Source: Fragilariopsis cylindrus CCMP1102
Lineage: Eukaryota; Bacillariophyta; Bacillariophyceae; Bacillariales; Bacillariaceae
DNA: 64,000 bases
NCBI GenBank assembly: GCA_900095095.1
Contig: FMBT01000433.1
Location: forward strand, 47,093 to 111,092
Reading direction: 5' to 3'
Shown here one piece after another: positions 46,042-58,032 of this stretch; position 1 is the first letter of the stretch; every line of letters begins with the position of its first letter. Below the pieces are notes generated by a model, which was not told the origin of the DNA, made no database searches, and was given only the letters and a program-made list of their open reading frames with translations. Position numbers and translations under genes: made by a program.

Positions 46042-47122
46042 TGTTCAATTAATCGAATTGATAGACAAACAGAAAAATTAAAGGTATAGCTTACGAAAGA
46101 AACGTTTCCCTTTTCTTGTGAGATAAGAATGGAATCAATCTATGGCGAGTTGAATTGAATTGTAATGATCGTAATCCTATCTTGCTCCCTGTCTTTTCTT
46201 TTTCTGATTTCCGTTGTGCTTTCTGTTTGTTTTGTAGTGCCGTCTGATATCGCATTTGGCGTGTGTTGGTGTATTCAAAAAGTAGTTCCCACCCACGAAA
46301 AGAAAAATCTCATGGCGATGCCAACTTCATTATGTGAGAGCAAATTAATCCTCCAACTCTCAAAAAAATGAAAATCACTATGTGTGATGCCAAAGGCATA
46401 TATAAATTCAAATCGTTATAATTTTCGCGCACAAAGTCTTGCATGTTGTGATCATTGTTATTTTCGCGCACAAAGTCCTGCATGTGACATCCTCAGGGGA
46501 GAGAGGGAAATTATCTTTTAAAGCTTTTTTAATTTTTATTATTGTTGACACTAAGTAAGTCTTTACATATCGGGGCGCAGGGGGAATTTTGCAATATGCC
46601 AAAACTGAGCGAGTTTTTTGAATCAAAACTATCTTCTCAATCACGCATGAATTATTTTGCCGTCAGTCGCTTGCATAAATGCAGCCATCACATCTTCATC
46701 AGCCATCAGCAGCAAACACAAACACAAACATCAAGAATTAATTGTTGACAGTTTGTTGACTAACTTGCAGTGTATGTTATTTTAAAACAACATTTCGACA
46801 GTTGCTTACTGTAGGCAGAGAGAGGAAAGTTAATAGGATTAAAAAACGACCAGAGCGAAGGAAAGGCTTCGTCCACTTACTGCTATTCGCCACCTGATCG
46901 CTATTTGATTGAGAGGCTCGGGTCAGTTAGTAACTACGAAAGAGAAGTAACAGAGTAAAAAAGAGAGAAGAGGACATACAACAGTAGTACGCCCCTTACG
47001 AAGACAGGTCAGGTCGAGACTTTTCAGTCGCACACTACTGTAAACTCTCAAGAAAAATAAAGCAAAGAAAGAAGCAAAAAGCAAAAAATACAAATACAAA
47101 ACAACTTAAATATTATTCCATT
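46042..47122. other. Divergent promoter region, LRR gene / NCA2-like gene
   Basis: About 1.08 kb. A direct repeat, TTTTCGCGCACAAAGTC followed by (T/C)TGCATGTG or a close variant, occurs at about 46421-46447 and 46460-46486 and is a candidate control element. No gene is seen. Confidence 0.45.
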
Positions 47123-50100
47123 ATGGTAGCAACAAAGTTATCAGAAATTGTTGGTATTGGATGGGGAAAATTCGCATCAACATCCTCATCATCAACACCT
47201 TCTGATAATTCGTCGTCGAACATTACAAATACAAATAGCGATGGTAGGACAACAGCAACGACGTCATCGTCGTCACCATCGTCTTATTATGAATGTGCAC
47301 AAGAATCATTAGATAATATAGCCGAAACAGCATGCTCAAATATTGCGAATGTGTATTCCTATGTTTCACCGTTTTCGAATAATGGTACTGATCACAATTT
47401 GCTACCACTCAATCAATCGTCATCTGAAGATGGTATATCTTTATCTTCATCAAGTACATCCCAACAACAACATCGTCGTAATAGTCGAATATTGTCATCA
47501 ACATCCATATTATCACCTTCTCTACTAAAACTAATCCATAATCCATATATTGGTGTACGTGGTGGTTCTAGACATAGTGCACAAAGTAAAGTAGCAAAGC
47601 CACCAAAATATAAATCTATGGATGCTGTCAGAAAATTACTTTATGTTGCTTTGGATGATAATAATAATAATCAAAACAATAATAATAGCAACGTCGTTGA
47701 TCCTGCTATTATACTTTCATCAATGACAACAACAGGACCAGAAGTCAAAGTCGAAGTCGACGACGGTCTTCGACCTCCTCCTACTATACCTCGATCATCT
47801 ACAACAACAACCTCATCATCAACAACAACGGTACCAACAACGGTACCAACAACAAATACTTCTTCTACTGGTCATAATAATAATAATAATAATAATGTTA
47901 GTAATGGTGATGTCACGACTCCCCGTCGTCGGAATATAACACCTCCTTCTACTACTACTACTCTTCCTCCTCTTAGCATTGGTATTTGTATTGGTACTAC
48001 TCTGGAGGATCATAGACATAGTCAACAATCATTGTTACTACAACAGGAGCAACAACAACTAAAGGATCAACAACAAAAACAACATCACCAGCAACAACAG
48101 CAACCGTCCGAAGAAGAAGAAGAATCACAACAGCAGCAACAGCAATCATCATCATCATCATCATCACGAGAAGAAACTGCATCACAGTTAACAGAGGGGA
48201 CATTACGTGCGTTGCGTGATTTAGCATTAGATGAAGCAGTTGAATTACATTTAAGTTTACGATATTGGAGTGATAGATGGGAACGACCAATGTATTCATG
48301 GTTTATTGCTGGTCCATTTTGTTTGTTTGGAAAAAGTCCAGGAAGTTATGATCATACAAGAATAGGACGTAAAGTATCACAAATACAAGCTGTATTAGCA
48401 CGTCGATTATCATCAATAGGTGAATTGCAGCAACATATATTAAGATCTGGATGGCAACGTGGTGTTGCATCATGGGGGTTTTTAGGTGAAGGTGGTGATT
48501 GGGCAGAAGTTGCTGGTACAGATGGACGAATGTCATCATCAAATACAACAAATACGAATACAAATAGAGATGATGATGATGAGAAGTATAATGCTACTAG
48601 TCCGATTCGGAGTCGGAGTCGACATCGTTACCGTCCACCACTTCAAAGAGAATTAAGTATTGGTAGTGTTGGTTTACATTTAGATGAGCTGCATGATAAC
48701 AACAGCACCAACACCAATCATCCTCGACAACCACGCGACGATGAATCGCTCAATATCAAGAAAAATCGACGTGATGGTGTTGGTGGGGTAGGTGGTCGTC
48801 GACAAGGTAGTTTATATTATACAAATTTACATGTACGAAAAAAAGATGGGGGACAAATTTATAAAGATGAAACTGCATTAGCGGAATGGTCCATTGATGC
48901 GATGGCATTAATACGTAATCAATTATATCGTGCATCGAATGGACGGATACAATTACCGTATACAGAAAATTGGCCACAAGAAGGAGAAGGAGAGTATCAC
49001 AATGATACTACTACTTCTACTACTGCTACTCCAAAACACGATCGATCTTCATCATTCACTTCGGTTGTATCAATACAAGAAAGTCACAATTACTTTCTTC
49101 GTGACGGACTAGGTACTACTACCGGTTCATCGTCATATAAGCCATCATGGGCCTGCATCGTGTCCAAATCATCTACACGTAGAGGTAATAGTACTAGATC
49201 AATAGGAGAGGATAAAATCAAATCATCCTTCTCCTCGGACGGAATGTTGGTAGACGACTACTTCGACGATGGTAGAGCAGTTACTAATAATGAGACCAAC
49301 GACAATATCAACGATGAGAATGTGGAGGTCGGACATGATGAAGGAGAAGAACATGTTAAGATATCTAATTTACCATTAATGATGGATGAAGTTTCTAGTT
49401 TATTAGATATTATGGAAGATATTATTGATATCCAACGCGATCGTCGATTAAAACACTTACAAAAACCATCATGGTATAGACAAAATTGGTACTTGATTGC
49501 AATAACAGTACCGTCATTAGCATATCTGATGATATATAATTTATCATCATCTACTACTACTATTACTACTAGTGGTGGCAACCATCGACGTAACAGACCA
49601 ATATGGGAATTTTTAAAATATACATCAAGTAAGATATTAGATTTTACAAAAGAACACGTTGTTCGGCCATGTTATGCGTTATATGACGAATTTATGAAAG
49701 GACCGGAATCAATTTCTGATCGTAATGCACGTAATACAGCAACGGAAACATTAAAAAAGATGATCCGTAGTTGGTTAGATGAAACGTAAGTTATATTGTT
49801 CTCTTCTATTTCTACCTTCCGGGGGACTATGCTCAAGGAAAACATTCTAAGAAAAACTAATTTGTTTTGTTCAACTCGTGTTCTTTATATGTGTACACTT
49901 AAAAAAACTGTTATAAACTCAGGTATCCCGATATGATTGTGGGCGAAAAGGAACGCATTTCAAATACAATGGATATTTCCCTTATAGAAGAATCAAAAGA
50001 AAAAAGTATGAAAAGTGTTTATAATATGAACAGTGTTATCCGGATGAGTTTTATTGAAGCACAATTTATTAAAAAGGAAATGATGAATGCACTTGTTGCA

Positions 50101-50661
50101 TTAGATGATATGCAAGCATCGACTAATTTTAATATGAACTTAGCAGCAATTACACCATTTGTTTTACTTATGTGGACAACGAAGAAAATATCAACATTTA
50201 TAGTTTATACTGCATTCAAATGGGGTAAAAGTCGTAAGGCAACATACAGGTCCTTTGTGGATGCCCTAACAGAAATTGAACGATTACTTATCATGAGGAA
50301 TAATCCACCTGCTCCACCTTCAAGACGAATGATCGATACGTCATCAACGAGTACTAATCATGATAAATCTCACCACCACAACGATCATTATCCATATTCA
50401 TCATCACACGCAACGCCTGGAATTGGTGATTGTGTATTGGGATCTGACGACCTTGGTATGCTTATGTTACACATACACGAATTACGAACAATATTATGGC
50501 AAGAACGACGACGATTCTCACCGACCGCCCTTCGGAGTATATCAGAAGATCTAGCAGAATTGTCGGGCGAGCGTGGTTGTGTGTGTGTTCGACAACAACT
50601 TTTGATCGTAGAACGAATGAATCGTGCCTACTCATTCTTGAAACAAGGTTATATCGAATAG
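47123..50661 (+). CDS. NCA2/DGS1-like mitochondrial outer-membrane protein, two exons
   Basis: Exons 47123-49785 and 49923-50661 (137-bp intron, GTAAGT..CTCAG) give 1133 aa in one frame. The N-terminal 380 residues are mostly Ser/Thr/Asn/Gln low complexity. A conserved part then begins (LALDEAVELHLSLRYWSDRW) and contains a membrane span (YLIAITVPSLAYLMIYNL) followed by ILDFTKEHVVRPCYALYDE. Exon 2 has the NCA2 signature region: a helix EMMNALVALDDMQASTNFNM, a second membrane stretch (NLAAITPFVLLMW) and the terminal QLLIVERMNRAYSFL. In yeast NCA2 affects expression of mitochondrial ATP6/ATP8; plant DGS1 is linked to mitochondrial lipid and membrane organisation. The low-complexity half makes it longer than yeast NCA2. 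Direct function here is inferred from the family only. Confidence 0.82.
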
Positions 50662-50932
50662 AAATAAGATAGTTGATGTGCGATAAAAAAGTTTACAAAT
50701 CTCTAGGCAACTGCTTTCAGTACCACTGTAGCTACGTAATGTAATACTATTAGTATATTATTTCTTAGATCTGCATCTAGCAAATCTAAATCTAGATAAT
50801 AGTCCATCATTCTCATTTCATAATCATTTTCATCATTTTCCATCATCGCTATCGCACCTATCGGGTCCTAAGACAAATCCACTACTATTTTCGACCAAAT
50901 CCACCATTTCGCGCACACCTAATCCACCATTT

Positions 50933-51467
50933 TTAACACGCGTGTTTTCTATTCTCGCGCAACACCCAACCACGACATGAGACGACATGGATTGACAACG
51001 TACGCATCTTTTCGCGTAGAGTGAGGTGCATGGTTCGAGTTGGAGAGGGGAAGGAGGAAAAGGAGGAACTCCTTTTAAATTCTACTATTGAAATTAGTGG
51101 ATTTGGTATAAAAATATTACTGGATTTGAATCCCCCACCATCGCGATCGTCGTCGTTATTGTCATCATTCATTCGTTTTTTTCGTTTTTGTAATAATGAC
51201 AATATTATCTTCTTCTCCTTCATCTTTTTCTTTTTCTACTTTTTCGATACTACGTCCTATTGCTGTTATCATCTCTTTGTCGATTTCATTTTGATTTTCA
51301 TTGTCATTGTCGTGTTCCTCATCGTTATCGTTTTCGTAGTTGTCATCTTCATCATCATCGAATTGATCATCATCGAATTGATCATCATCATTATCAACAT
51401 CCTCGTCATTGATGCCAGAGGAGGCATTCATCATCCTACCGTTGCCCCGTGCACGTAGTGTAGTCAT
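50933..51467 (-). CDS. Acidic low-complexity protein with one apparent frame break (hypothetical)
   Basis: Proposed start ATG 51467. The first part is Asp/Glu/Asn-rich with a duplicated DDDQF unit, then a helical EMITAIGRSIEKVEKEKDE. The frame then stops just after an A run (plus-strand T run 51176-51182). Removing one base lets it continue through GGGFKSSNIFIPNPLISIV and a Ser/Arg stretch to the stop at 50933, about 177 aa in all. No family is recognised. The acidic plus-strand complement gives long open frames in every reading, so coding status is weak. Confidence 0.3.
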
Positions 51468-52517
51468 AATTCGTGACGTTGTACAGTAAGTAATAGTATT
51501 GTACGTCACACAATACTGCAGAAGTTCTGTCTTCTGTTGTAGTAGAGAGCGAGATTAGTTTCGACTTTCAATCTATCGATTGTCGTAGCTAAGTACGTTG
51601 TCTTTATTTTATAATGATTTCGCTTTTGTTTTATGTTATAATCTTATGCATGCAAATACTGTATTTCTAAAGAATAAATCGCGCTATTGTTCTTTTAAAT
51701 CGTTGTGACTTTTATCAATTTTACTGGTGTAACTCTAAGTATCTCTATCATCTATAATCGCATCTGTGATGTAGTGGAATGAATCTCTTCCATCTTACTT
51801 AGGGCGGTTCGGGCATCGATTTTTTACTGTAACCATAAGTGTCTCATATATCATCTTTGATTTGTGGTTGATGACATAGCTGTTTCATTGACATCTCATT
51901 GATGGTGGTTCGCTCAAATTACGGTGACTGCCTGTACTCTTTGTATTTATTTGACTAATACGACGATTGATTGATTGATTGACTACGGTATTCGATTAAT
52001 TGATTAAATAATGATTGAGCGAGATTTGATTTTTCTTTTTTTGATCCAGTTTTCGAGGTTCGCAAAAAAAAATCTTTTATCAAAAAGCAAAAAGCGAGCA
52101 CAAAAAAAGATTTTTTTTTTACCACTGCAGAAATCTTTATCAGCACAAGGTCGGTTGTTTAAATTTTTTTTTTGCTACTAAGTCTAGTTGAGTAGTAATC
52201 AGATATTTGTCGTAACGCAATATGTGATATGACAGTATCTTCTTTCTGCTAGCTATCCTACAGTATTATTGTCTATCACGTATAGTACGGTAGGAATAAA
52301 GACTATTTCATATTAATTTTAATTTTATTTTACTGTTATTTTCTTTATTATTTCTTTTTGTATCCTTGTTAATTAAATCTTATAGTACTATCATAATATG
52401 TAGACATACACAAATATAATGTTAATGTAAATATTATATTCGTAACGTAATCTAGTTTCGTGCTGGTGTCGTAGAAAGTGTTGATGGATCTGTCGAAGCA
52501 AGTGGTGATTAATTTGT
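51468..52517. other. Gene-poor intergenic DNA
   Basis: About 1.05 kb, AT-rich. Two imperfect copies of a TAAGTxTCT..ATCAT pattern followed by GGxGGTTCG (about 51735-51815 and 51835-51915) suggest an old duplication. Several A and T runs lie near 52065-52170. Nothing else is supportable. Confidence 0.4.
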
Positions 52518-54372
52518 CTAGGAAGTTGGTGCAGCTGTAGTAGTTGGTGCAAGTGTTGGTGCAAGTATTGGTGTAGATGTTGGTGCAACTGTTGGTGCAG
52601 CTGTCGGAGCAGTTGTTGGTGTATCTGACGGAGCATCTGTCGGAGCTACCGGTGCAACTGTTGGTGCAGCTGTCGGAGCAGTTGTTGGTGTATCTGACGG
52701 AGCATCTGTCGGAGCTACCGGTGCAACTGTTGGTGCAGCTGTCGGAGCAGTTGTTGGTGTATCTGACGGAGCATCTGTCGGAGCTACCGGTGCAACTGTT
52801 GGTGCAGCTGTCGGAGCAGTTGTTGGTGTATCTGACGGAGCATCTGTCGGAGCTACCGGTAATTCACACTTCCCTAACGTGCACACGAATCCATCACAAC
52901 ATTGAGATCGTGGAAAAGTATCATTATGTTTAGGTGTACAAAAATCTGCAATTCCAATACAAGGAAATGCAGGTGCTGCCGTTGGGACTACTGATGGGAC
53001 TGCTGTTGGGACTGGTGTTGGGACTGGTGTTGGTTGAGACTGTGTTGCGTGAACAGTAGCAGTAACAGTAGTGTAGTATTTTAGTAGTACAGTAGTAGCA
53101 GTAGTAGTAGCAGTACGTATATAACATTATAATATAGAAAAGAGAAATAATGGAATCAATAAATGAAAAGAGGAATGAGAATGATATTAAAAGAAGAGTT
53201 TAGTATATTTTCAAGTCAAATCCACAAAAAAGGGAAAGGAACGGAACGGAACAGCAACGAGACCACTAAGTACTATCTGTTATCGTATCGACATGCATCA
53301 TTTTGAATAATCTACATTACGATACTGAATTCAATTGGAGATACAATAATATGTATCACATACTTACAGTTGGGCTGGTTGGATTCCTTGTTGGTCTCTT
53401 CGTTGGTTTTTTTGTCGGTTTCTTGGTAGGTTTCTTTGTTGGTTTCTTGGTAGGTTTCTTGGTTGGTTTCTTGGTTGGTTTCTTGGTTGGTTTCTTCGTT
53501 GGACGTTTTGTTGGTGAACTTGTTGGTTTTGGTGTTCCATCTGATTGGATAAGAATTTCATCATCACATGGTAGATAAACAAATCCAGCTGTTGCATTAA
53601 ATGTAAATTCATTATTTGCACTTGGTTTACACGTATCACTAACACATAGTTGTTGTACATTCATGATAATCTTTTTATTATTATCATCTTTATTATTGCC
53701 TGATGATGATAATAATAATGTATCGTATGCATTAGCGAATGTTGTTGATAATGGACCATCACATGCGCATTGATCTTGATCGTTTGGTTCATCGTTGTTA
53801 TTATTATTGTTAGTTGCATAACGGAACAATTCTGGCACAGCACCAGGTTGATCGAAGTTTCCACTGAACGTAATAGCAGCGTTATTAGTACCACAAACAA
53901 AATTGAATGCATTAGATATAACTTGACTACCAAGCAGGTATTGTTTATTTGATAAATTAGCTGCTAATACTAATGATTGTTTAACCTCCTTACTTGCATT
54001 TTCATAATTAGGACATCCACCAGTCTCTTGATTGTATGCAGTTGTAAAATTTGCTTCTAATGAAACAAGTGATGATACATCACTAAAATCATACGGAGAA
54101 CCAACGAAGAATTCATCTGTGTACGTGACAGCAGTATAAACAACATACTGGTACGGTGCTTGTCCGACAGGTGTACATTCCGCTTTGATGTCAGCTTCTC
54201 GAGGAACACCAAAAATCTCCACAAGATCTGCCAATGTACCAAATTCCAAGTCACGTTCATTCTTCTCATTATTATTATGACGAAGATTTTGCCTGGTGTC
54301 GGCCTCGGCCTTCGTCGAAGAAGGAAGAGAACATAGTGCAAGGGTAGATGCGACAATAGATGATAGCTTCAT
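52518..54372 (-). CDS. Secreted protein with PTKK repeats, Cys cluster and Pro/Thr/Ala repeat tail, two exons
   Basis: Exons 54372-53368 and 53039-52518 (328-bp intron, GTAAGT..ACACAG) give 508 aa. Residues 1-22 are a signal peptide (MKLSSIVASTLALCSLPSST). A ~270-residue globular part of unknown family follows, with paired Cys and LVLAANLSNKQYLLGSQVI. A Lys-rich repeat with about eight PTKK units is next, flanked by PTKR and PTRN. After the splice come PTPVPTPVPT, a compact Cys cluster spaced C-x6-C-x11-CC-x4-C-x4-C (CIGIADFC, SQCCDGFVCTLGKC), which looks like a small disulfide knot, and then four 23-residue Pro/Thr/Ala units. Regular Lys and hydroxyl-rich repeats in secreted diatom proteins are often linked to cell wall or extracellular matrix. 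A silica role is possible but not shown. No frame breaks. Confidence 0.8.
52582..52857 (-). repeat. Four tandem 69-bp coding repeats (Pro/Thr/Ala unit)
   Basis: The period is exactly 69 bp: the CTACC landmark falls at 52646, 52715, 52784 and 52853. The copies are essentially identical. Each encodes a 23-residue unit containing APTDAPSDTPTTAPTAAPTV. Confidence 0.95.
53390..53515 (-). repeat. 12-bp coding repeat encoding PTKK
   Basis: About ten 12-bp units, plus strand GGTTTCTTGGTA or GGTTTCTTGGTT, encode PTKK on the minus strand, with PTKR at the ends. Synonymous third-position changes differ between units, so the array is not brand new. Confidence 0.9.
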
Positions 54373-56674
54373 TTTGTCTGTGTCTTGTTTTTGAGTTACT
54401 TTATTTTGTCTTGAATGAACCGAAGAAAATTTGTCTTTGATATGATATCAAAATGAATTTTATGAGAAAAGTGTAACGGTGAAGATCTGTTCTCTTCACG
54501 CAATGACTGTGTTGGAACGGTGAAAATCAGTTCGCACATACCGGAATGAATGACAGTGCTGCATGCATACACGAATAAAATATAATTATCCGAGGATGAA
54601 AAAAAAATTGTGAGGCTTCTTGAGAAGTTTTTGAGAAAAATCATGGAACATTGTTCTTTATAAAATGTATTACTTAAAAAGGATTTGACACTACGACATA
54701 AGCTGATGGGTGTTTTCGAAGTTTGTACATAGAGTATTTTTAAAGGGCTCATATATTTGGCTGTGTTTGACAGGCGAGGATCGAGAAGAGTGTGTCAAGC
54801 AATCGTGCAAAGTACTATCACGCAGCGAAATGCTTTTTCGAAGCAATTAAGTCGCCGATGAAGTATCGTAGTTTCTATTTTACTTTTGTTGAATTCGCAA
54901 CCATTGTTGTATCATCATGTAGTTTACGATGAAGTGCGGTGAAAATATTGATTCGTGCTTCAAAAAGCACGTGGTTTGCTAGGTAAAGCGGATTCTTGCA
55001 CATGTTAATACATCTAAGTAAGCAAATTGTTGGAGGGAATCTTCTGGTAAAGCGAATACTGTATTTTATATTCAAACATCGACTTCATGCATTTCGCGCT
55101 TACTGTAGGCACGTGTCACTATGGAAAAAAATATTTGTCACGTCAGTCAAAGGAGTCTGTTTTGCTTCCGTTTAACCATCTGAGTAATAAGTACAGTCAG
55201 TAAGTAGGTTTGTGGTAAGAGAAAAGGAGCATTGCTTACCTACTGTACGTACAGTACTACAGTAATTGTAGGCAGTACAATTATTGTAGTCGAGAATGTA
55301 CACAATACAGTAGAGTAGAGGTACGAGTGTACTAGTACATTGAATTGTTGTATAGGCAATGGGTTAGATTGTTTTATGCTGTAATATTAGTGATGGTATT
55401 CTACTACTTGACAAAAACTGGCATATATACTTCATACAACATGATGAGAGACACATCAAGTTGGAGTTGTTCAAATAATTACTTTGGTGGCTGTTAACCT
55501 GCCACCACCACACTTTTTACTTATCACCACGTAAGTAACTGGATAGTTCCAGCAGAGATTCATTCAAAAAGAATAGTAGGTATTGCATTACTACTACATC
55601 TTTTCTGGATAGAACTATACTGTTTTAATGTTTGCTGGCATGCTCCCACCCATTCTTTATTCAGAAATTTCTGTGTCTTTGGTGGAACTTCCCTTGCCTT
55701 GGATTGTCAACACTTCTTGTGGTAAGAGAGTTGATTCACTCATATGTCCTAGTTTTTGACATTCAAGAGGTGTCATACCCTTGATGAAGCCATCAGCAAT
55801 TGCTGCTGTTGATGATGTGATAATATTTTATTTTCTTCTTGAATCTGTTTGGTCTCTCAATCACTACATAGCAGTTCACCAAAACCATGTGAGAAACTGA
55901 TTGTTGGATCTTGTACACAACAGCTTCCTTTTTGAAGGATCCTCCTTCCCCACACCAACTATCACCATCACCATCACTATGCAGCACTCTCATAAGACGA
56001 TAGACACGCAGGCACCTCAACCACTAACACTGTGTCATTGACCACCGCTTCTACCGGTACCATGATGTCCACCATGATGGGCGACATGGGTCTTGATGCT
56101 GTTAATTTGCCTTTGTTGTACTGTGTAAAGTGTAATGTGATGTCATTGCTTTAAAGAAAATACCGTTGTTGTTCTATAATTGTGGGGCCACTGATACTGA
56201 TGTTGCTGGTAATAATATAATAATTAATGCATAAAAACAAACCAGGAGTATGTCATCTTTACTGGAGTTCTTCCACTCCTACTTGCATATGCATATGCAA
56301 GAGTCTTGTAATAATGCTTGTAATAGTGCTTGTAATCTCCTGTCTGAATTTGAGCATTGTTACCAAGGCTGCTTGCTATTTGAAGTGAATCTTGGGATGC
56401 ATTGAATAATCTTGATTTGAGCAAAATGGTCAATTCGTCAACTGGGTCTATAGATATGGTGCAATCAGTAAATCTAAGAATCTAAGAATTCATTGAATGT
56501 GTGAGAATTAGCACTCTGTGATGATACGTTCTAGTTGTGATACTTGTCAACTAACAATGCAATTACCAGTGGACTTCTAAGGTAAGGATTCAAAATAGTT
56601 CTATCTCCAAATGTTTGTAGCTTAGCTGAACTACCTGTCAATGGACTTATTCTCATGAATTGAAATGTGTGTGT

Positions 56675-56714
<40 letters not shown>

Positions 56715-58032
56715 CTGTGGACTGCACTGGCAGAATGAAAATCAGCGTATTAAATAAGCTTAATATAGGTGACCAAGGATTTTTTTAAACAACAACAATG
56801 TATTGATTCAATAAAGTCACTGTCTACCAATTCTGAACATCTTCATGGAGTAGCAGTTTTGCCCCTATGAGCATTATACTGGTAATAATCTCCTTAGAAC
56901 AAAATCAACACGGCTCTATTTTGCTCTCTTGTGTTACAGCCATAATTTTTGCACCAACCTACTTAAGTTGCCACCTCCAGGCACCATACACAATTTTGAT
57001 GAAAGTCTTCCTTCCTTGCATGTATCAGTATGTGCCAATTGAAGCAACAAGGTAGTTACTATATGCATTGTACTTGGGCCAAGAAATGTTCCTCTTGTCC
57101 TGAATCATAAGGACAGTTGTGTACAGTACACATACCACGCCATTATATTAGAGGGGAAGGAAAGCAGCTATATATCCCTTCAAATTCTGCACCACTACAC
57201 AAAACCACACACTATCTGCACAAAGAATAGTTACAAAGTGAAGTTACAAAACCTAGAACACAAAATATTGTGTAGTCTCTATTGTATTTTGAAGGAAATT
57301 CTACTATATCTTAAAAACCAAATGCAAAATGAATTGTATCAAAAAAGCTAGGATTATTCTTTGCCCTAGCATTTTTTGCACATATTATAATCTGCCTTCA
57401 TCATGGCATTTTTACTGGTCATCTTAATCAATAGATATGGGGAGTGATTACAGCTACTATTACAGCGCCTTCATTCTATCCAATTTTGACATCACTGTGC
57501 ATGTTGTGTGCTATTTGTTGATGGAAATTATCCTAGTTAGTTTGGGTCTTATAGTATGATTGGGATGACATGAGTAGGTGTGACAATCTCAGAAGGAAAA
57601 ATATAACTACAGTTTTTTGGAAGTAGGTGAAAAACAACATGAAAAAGCTACAGCTAGCTACTGCAGTAGGTGGCATGTCAGGGGTTTTGCTCGCTGCAGA
57701 CAGTAGCTAGCTCAGCCTTCGCATAATTTCATGTACTATTATCTGCAATGATTCATATGGTATTCAATTAAACTATCTATCTAATTGTGCAAAGATATTG
57801 TATAGATCTCTACTAATTGCGGTTGGCATGCATAATTATAGTGAGGAAATACCATGATAACAATGACTGTATCTATATGTTTATATACATTTGCGGGACT
57901 TGTATTACTTACTTCCTTCCATTTTACGAGGGAGCTAATGTAGGGATAGGAGGATAGGAGGATGGGAGGATAGGGAAATCATCAATCGACGAGATAGATT
58001 AGTGAATAATAATATATCATTCTCTCTAGTAG
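54373..58032. other. Gene-poor AT-rich DNA with a decayed coding fragment
   Basis: About 3.66 kb. On the minus strand near 56020-55670 an open frame (YKIQQSVSHMVLVNCYVV, then RPNRFKKKI) switches frame near 55825 and continues (SSTAAIADGFIKGMTPLEC, then a stop near 55675). It reads like a broken coding fragment, perhaps of a mobile element, but I cannot name it. A GT microsatellite is at 56666-56712. The left end holds the PTKK gene promoter. No intact gene is seen. Confidence 0.45.
56666..56712 (+). repeat. (GT)n microsatellite
   Basis: About 23 GT units with one TA interruption, in gene-poor DNA. Confidence 0.95.

Noticed and set aside
52582-52857. Regular identical repeats resembling a CRISPR array
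   Set aside because: The repeats are contiguous without unique spacers, the period (69 bp) is a multiple of three, and they lie in an open frame that splices cleanly to a secreted protein.
53356-53578. Plus-strand VGFLVGFFVGF hydrophobic open frame as a membrane protein
   Set aside because: It is the exact complement of the PTKK coding repeat.
54373-58032. AT-rich gene-poor stretch as a centromere
   Set aside because: Diatom centromeres are described as low-GC segments, but I cannot compute GC here and the stretch shows nothing more specific.
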